64,000 bases of DNA from JAZGGS01 sp963764825 (GTDB lineage: Bacteria > Bacteroidota > Ignavibacteria > Ignavibacteriales > Ignavibacteriaceae), in NCBI GenBank assembly GCA_963764825.1, contig CAVXUA010000003.1, positions 372,001-436,000 on the forward strand, written 5' to 3'. A program made the translations under genes and the position numbers. Shown here piece by piece: positions 59,721 through 64,000 of this stretch (within the stretch, counting starts at the first letter, position 1; the number at the start of each line of letters is the position of its first letter). The notes below the pieces were generated by a model. The model worked only from the letters and a program-made list of their open reading frames with translations. It was not told where the DNA came from and did not search any database.

Positions 59721-59795
59721 TTACAAAAATAGGATTAGTAGTTGATAATGTTTTGGAAATAAATTCCATTAGTTAGTTTTATAGAAATTTACAGA

Positions 59796-62165
59796 TTACT
59801 TTTTATCCACATCATTAAGCAAATCTTTCATGAGCCCCGAATATTTTCTTTCAATTTTAAAACCAAACCTGTAAAAATATTCAGGTCGGAAAAAGCCGGT
59901 AGTTAAATATTTTAAATGTTCACCTTTAAGCCGGTTAAAAAGTTCATTCATTAATCCTTCACTTATACCTTTGCGGCGGTACCTGCTGGAGACCACAATT
60001 TTTTCCATGTGCGCTGTTTGATCATCAATCCTATTGAAAAACAATCCACCTATAATAAATCCTCTTTCAGAAAGTGCAACGAGGAACTGGTGCTCAGGAT
60101 TAAAGTGAACGTTAAGATTTGTTTCGAAGAAAAGCTGGTGAAGCCGTGATATTTCTTTTGGGGAAATAGGATTCCTTATCATGTAAGAAACGTTGTCGTT
60201 ATCTAAAAGCTGCACCACCAGGTTGGATGCTGTGCCGCTATCACTTTTTACTTTAATAAGTGCAGCAGAATCTGTTGGTTTAAGATGAGGGAAGCTTAAA
60301 CGTGTAACAAAAAACTCTTCCCGTTCACTTAATTGAAATTGCAAATGCGAACCTGAAATAAGCTGCTGTATTTCATCCTTATTAATACTGCTCTCGTGTT
60401 GCTTTTTAACTATTTCTTTAAGTGTATTTTTAAATTCTTCTGAAGAATCTTTAAACACAGTTCTTAAATAGAATTGTGTTCTTACAGCGGGATATTTTTC
60501 TTCCAGGGAAAATAACTCGTAGGTTTCATACAGATCAAATAACATTTCTGCCTGTGCGCTTAGTGATGCTTCTTCATTCAGCTCGAACCACCTATGAAAC
60601 CTTTTAATAGCAAAGAAAAGCGCTTTAGGAACGTAACCACTAAGTTTAACGGTATTAATGAACGAATCTAATTTTGATAAGACATGTTCTTTTTCCTCAA
60701 ACTCATTTGGTTCCTGTAATTCATCTTTAAAAGCTGACAGGAGTTCCAAACCCTTTTCTTCACCTTCGGCTTCAATCACTCCTGAGAATATATAATTCCA
60801 AATAAAATCATTTTTCAAATCCGGAATTTCTTCAACTGTATTTTTAACAAACATGTTATAAAAGTTTGTAAAGAAAGAAGCAATGGAAGAAGATTTTATT
60901 CGCTGTGAAACAGAATAGAGCAAAGTGCCTGTCTGGTAATCGTGTGTTGGAATTGTGATATTATCCGGCAGAGGGTTAGCCAGTTCAATTTCGCGATTTG
61001 TTAAGTGCCAGAAATTGATATAAGCTTTTGCAGCATTCCAAACAAAGAAAGTCCATAGAAAATAAAGGCGCTGCTCGTAGTTTTCTTCTTTCCTCATTAA
61101 TTCTCCGTTTAAGAATTTTGCAACACTTTCTCGCGGAACAAAGTCTTCACTCCAGAGATCATACTCATCCCAGTAGCCTCCAAATTTAGGCAGCAATCTT
61201 TCACCCTTTAAATTTGTTTCCGCAAGTATCAACCATTTTAGTTCTTCTTTAACAACCCCAGGCGGAAAGTTTTTATTTAAGTGCAAGGTAATATCAAAGC
61301 TGCCCTGAAATCTTGTTTGAACCGATATCCTGTATATTGACTTATCATTTTTTGCAACTAATTTACTAACCCAAACACCGCCTGGTAATACGTTATCCAA
61401 TCGTAATGAAACTCCCCCCGAAAAGAGAAATATTGCTTCGCGAAGTATAGATGTTTTAATGATTGCATTTTTCATCCTCTGCCTGTCTTCAGCATCAATT
61501 CCTTCTTCAAAAGTTATTACATCTTTCCAGCCGTATTCTTCACCGGTTTCAGCATCAACAGCAAACTTTTGGTTTTCCCCAAACCATTCTCTTAATCCAT
61601 TACGCAGATTCGTAAGAGTTTTTACAGCTTCCACACTTACTTCGGATGATTTGCTGAAAACATAAAATCTCATTACAAATCTTCTTATTCTTTTATATGT
61701 AACCGGGTGATGCGAACCGTAAACAGTGATGAGATGAAAAAATGATTCGATAGATGAGATGCTTTGCACAAGCTTATCAACCGGCAAATCCACAAGATTT
61801 TTAATTGATGATTCAATTACATCTAGGTTTTCGCCACCTTTACTTTTATCAACAATATAACCTATAACCTCTTCATCAAGCAACTCTTTATCAACTAATG
61901 TAAAGTCTGTAAATATTTCACTGAATACCTGCTGATTTACATTACTGATTGCTGCTTTAAAAATCTCCCTTCGTATTTCTGTTAACCCGGTAATGTTCGG
62001 GCGCGAAACAAGTGCAAGCGCTAATTTATAAAGATGATTTGTTTCATCGGAAAGAATTTTTTCAATGTAAGACAACGCATGTTTACAATCTTTAATATTT
62101 TCTGTTTGTATAAGCAAATAAGCAGTGTTTAAAGCTTCAAGCGAAACTTCTCCGGCTGATATTTT
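59796..62165 (-). CDS. Long helical region plus GNAT acetyltransferase (C-terminal part of fusion)
   Basis: The open frame (773 residues, TTG start 62117) continues the ligase-gene reading frame once one A is restored in the A-run near 62165. It is therefore probably the C-terminal part of one very long protein. Residues about 1-600 are a helical linker of unknown fold (FFHLITVYGSHHPVTYKRIR, FVPRESVAKFLNGELMRKEE). The last 130 residues are a GNAT domain (MEKIVVSSRYRRKGISEGLM). A GNAT N-acetylates an amine. The ligase next to it could supply the acyl-CoA, but that is inference. Confidence 0.72.
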   Translation of the reverse strand, partial: KISAGEVSLEALNTAYLLIQTENIKDCKHALSYIEKILSDETNHLYKLALALVSRPNITGLTEIRREIFKAAISNVNQQVFSEIFTDFTLVDKELLDEEVIGYIVDKSKGGENLDVIESSIKNLVDLPVDKLVQSISSIESFFHLITVYGSHHPVTYKRIRRFVMRFYVFSKSSEVSVEAVKTLTNLRNGLREWFGENQKFAVDAETGEEYGWKDVITFEEGIDAEDRQRMKNAIIKTSILREAIFLFSGGVSLRLDNVLPGGVWVSKLVAKNDKSIYRISVQTRFQGSFDITLHLNKNFPPGVVKEELKWLILAETNLKGERLLPKFGGYWDEYDLWSEDFVPRESVAKFLNGELMRKEENYEQRLYFLWTFFVWNAAKAYINFWHLTNREIELANPLPDNITIPTHDYQTGTLLYSVSQRIKSSSIASFFTNFYNMFVKNTVEEIPDLKNDFIWNYIFSGVIEAEGEEKGLELLSAFKDELQEPNEFEEKEHVLSKLDSFINTVKLSGYVPKALFFAIKRFHRWFELNEEASLSAQAEMLFDLYETYELFSLEEKYPAVRTQFYLRTVFKDSSEEFKNTLKEIVKKQHESSINKDEIQQLISGSHLQFQLSEREEFFVTRLSFPHLKPTDSAALIKVKSDSGTASNLVVQLLDNDNVSYMIRNPISPKEISRLHQLFFETNLNVHFNPEHQFLVALSERGFIIGGLFFNRIDDQTAHMEKIVVSSRYRRKGISEGLMNELFNRLKGEHLKYLTTGFFRPEYFYRFGFKIERKYSGLMKDLLNDVDKK

Positions 62166-64000
62166 TTTGCAAGCGAGATCCTATCCTCTTCGCTTATAAT
62201 CACTTCGGCGGAACGGGAAAGAAAATTTAAATGTTCTGATATGTTTTGCTGCCTATACCATTGAATTATTGATTTTCCGGTAAAGTCGATAGCCTCCTTA
62301 TTCCCGATCCATAATAACGGGTTTGTAAGAAGCGACTGCATATCAATATAATGAGAGTCTGATTTGTAATTATAACTACCTATACGGAAAATGTTTTTAC
62401 CTTCCTGTACCGCTCTTAATTTTAATGATAAATTAAGTTTGGAAATTGAGATCCCCTCGTCATCAGCAACAATATCCCTGCTAAGGCATCCCTTTTCTCT
62501 AAGGAACCAATTTGGAATGCGTACTTCGGTCTTCTTAACAAAAATACTTGTGTGCTCTTTGGTGTACATCGATTCAATAATATTATCAAAGTTTTTCTCG
62601 ATTACTCTTCTCTTGTAAGTTCCTTTTGCTGTAAGCTCACCTTGCTCATCTGAAAATGGTCTATCTATAATTCTGAAATCGAGAATCCTTTCGAAAGGGG
62701 CGAGGAATTTATTTATGGTAACTATTACGGAAGAAAAATATTCCTGCTTCTGCAGTTCATTCATTCCGGGAACGGGCGATTCATCTGCTTGGTCGTTTGG
62801 ATAGAGAAGCACCGTGTTAAACGGTTTATGATCGCCAACAAGAAAAACCTGTTTAATGCTTTCAAAATCTCTAAAGAAGTTTTCAATTTTTTGCGGCGCT
62901 ATAGTTTCCCCTTTAATATTTTTATAGATTTCTTTTTTCCTGTCGATAATCTCTATAAAACCGTCTTCATCTATCTTCATTATATCGCCCGAGGGAAACC
63001 AGTCATCATTAAGGAAAATATCTTCCCTGCTGCTTCCAAAGTAACCCATCATTACATAAGCACCTTTGATTAATATTTCTCCATCTTTACCTAATTTTAT
63101 CTTAATTCCGGGCAGCGCTTTGCCAAGTGAGTTTGGTTTATATCTTCCAGGCGGGGTCATTGTAATTCCGCCTGTTGCTTCGGTCATACCAAAGCCGCTC
63201 ATCAATTCAATTCCATAAGACTGAAAAAACTGGAAAACATCTGGCGGAAGGTAACCCGCAGCAGATAACCCAAACTTTCAAATTGCCGCCGGTTGATTCT
63301 TCAACCGCTCCCTTAATTATTTGATGATCATCAACTTCAATATCAACCTGGCTTGATACGTATTCATAAAGCTGCAGCCATTTTTTAGGAATGCTTATAA
63401 ATATTGAAGGTTTAATTAGCTTCATATTTAAGATCATCGTATCAACAGAAGGATTTTCCATGAAAGCATATTCTGCACCCCAGAAAACAGAGCCTATCAT
63501 TTCCAGCCATCTACCAAAAGTATGAAAGAGCGGAAGGAAGGAAAGGAACCTATCTGAATCTCCAATGTCAGGGAGAGCCATTGCACGGCAGAATCGCTTG
63601 TAAATAATGTTCATGTGCGAAAACATTATTCCCTTTGGTTCACCGGTTGTGCCGGATGTGTACATAATTGTTGCAAGCGAATCCGGTTTTATCTTTTCCA
63701 GCAGCTTTTCTGCAAGAGATTCATCAGCATCTTTACTGCCGCTTAAAAATTCTTCAAAAGAAATTACATAATCATCGGCGCTGCTGCCAACAAGCAAAAC
63801 TATTTTCTTTTAAATGATGTAGTTCGTTCTTTACTGATTTTATTTTTGCAAGCTGTTTTTCGTTATGCGCAATTACAATCGCAGCTTTAGTTTGATTAAG
63901 AATAAAACTTATATGTTCCGGCACCGAGTTAGCAGGAATCATTAAGTTTACCACTCCGCTTGTAAGACAGGCAATATCCAGCATCGCCATTTCGGGGCAA
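62129..64000 (-). CDS. AMP-binding acyl-CoA ligase (frameshifted; start off right edge)
   Basis: Adenylate-forming enzyme split near 63281 and near 63795-63812, and open past the right edge (about 620 codons). The ATP-binding signature TIMYTSGTTGEPKGIM is intact. MSGFGMTEATGGITM, SGDIMKIDEDGF, IDRKKEIYKNIKGE and KGTYKRR are also present, so the adenylation and C-terminal subdomains are complete. It resembles long-chain fatty-acid-CoA ligase/AMP-binding enzymes. It probably continues into the GNAT-containing frame at 59796-62165. Confidence 0.78.

Overview
The window looks like a chromosome fragment of an Ignavibacteria-type bacterium (Bacteroidota/Chlorobiota superphylum). The main evidence is a set of large exported proteins ending in the type IX secretion (T9SS) C-terminal domain in its Ignavibacteria form (QNYPNPFNPST ... 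KKMIL(M/L)K), together with AT-rich DNA and many small lipoproteins with domains common in that group (DUF4440/NTF2-like, DUF2911, DUF1684, DUF4252, DUF4878, DUF4382, CarboxypepD_reg). There are no recognisable rRNA or tRNA genes, CRISPR arrays, transposases, phage genes or integrases.

Layout. 1-2.1 kb: a TPR lipoprotein cut by the left edge and a T9SS-sorted CX4CH protein, both on the minus strand. 2.3-10.6 kb: a run of small plus-strand genes (DinB, lipoproteins, methyltransferase, DUF1579, NTF2-like). It is interrupted by a decayed T9SS gene at 5.02-6.05 kb, half of which has lost almost every cytosine. 10.6-23.6 kb: T9SS cargo genes (YCF48-like, CX4CH, 855-residue BNR-repeat), DUF4382, an intact and a decayed bactofilin, short lipoproteins, and a family of dispersed intergenic repeats ending in a terminator. 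23.8-31.4 kb: two OmpR-type two-component systems flanking a repeat-containing lipoprotein and a B12-binding radical SAM enzyme. 31.5-34.6 kb: a NifX-like/DUF134 pair with a perfect 20-bp palindromic operator, and two exported hypotheticals. 34.7-44.1 kb: MFS and EamA transporters, an esterase, an aldo/keto reductase, and a minus-strand operon of exported PCMT, SpeE-like membrane protein, radical SAM protein and possibly DUF1684. 44.2-54.7 kb: lipoproteins, an M16 peptidase pair, YccF, DUF4878, a YiiX-like hydrolase, a DUF4424-like protein, and a sigma/anti-sigma/DUF4252/DUF4252 operon. 54.7 kb to the right edge: beta-barrel protein, GH13 amylase, a 747-residue coiled-coil protein, PAP2-type phosphatase, and an AMP-binding ligase apparently fused to a GNAT acetyltransferase, running off the window.

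Two cautions shape the annotation. First, about 18 otherwise well-conserved genes are broken by one or more single-base indels, several of them in homopolymers. I list each as one gene with the lesion position, because residual consensus errors are more likely than mass pseudogenisation. Second, the cytosine-free tract at 5576-6146 is real in the sequence given, but it may be a base-calling artefact rather than biology.

The most interesting leads are: the C-depleted tract; repeated palindromes between short co-directional genes that resemble integron attC sites; the four-copy intergenic repeat and the bactofilin segment duplication; the CX4CH T9SS paralogue pair; the DUF134 operator; and the ligase-GNAT fusion.
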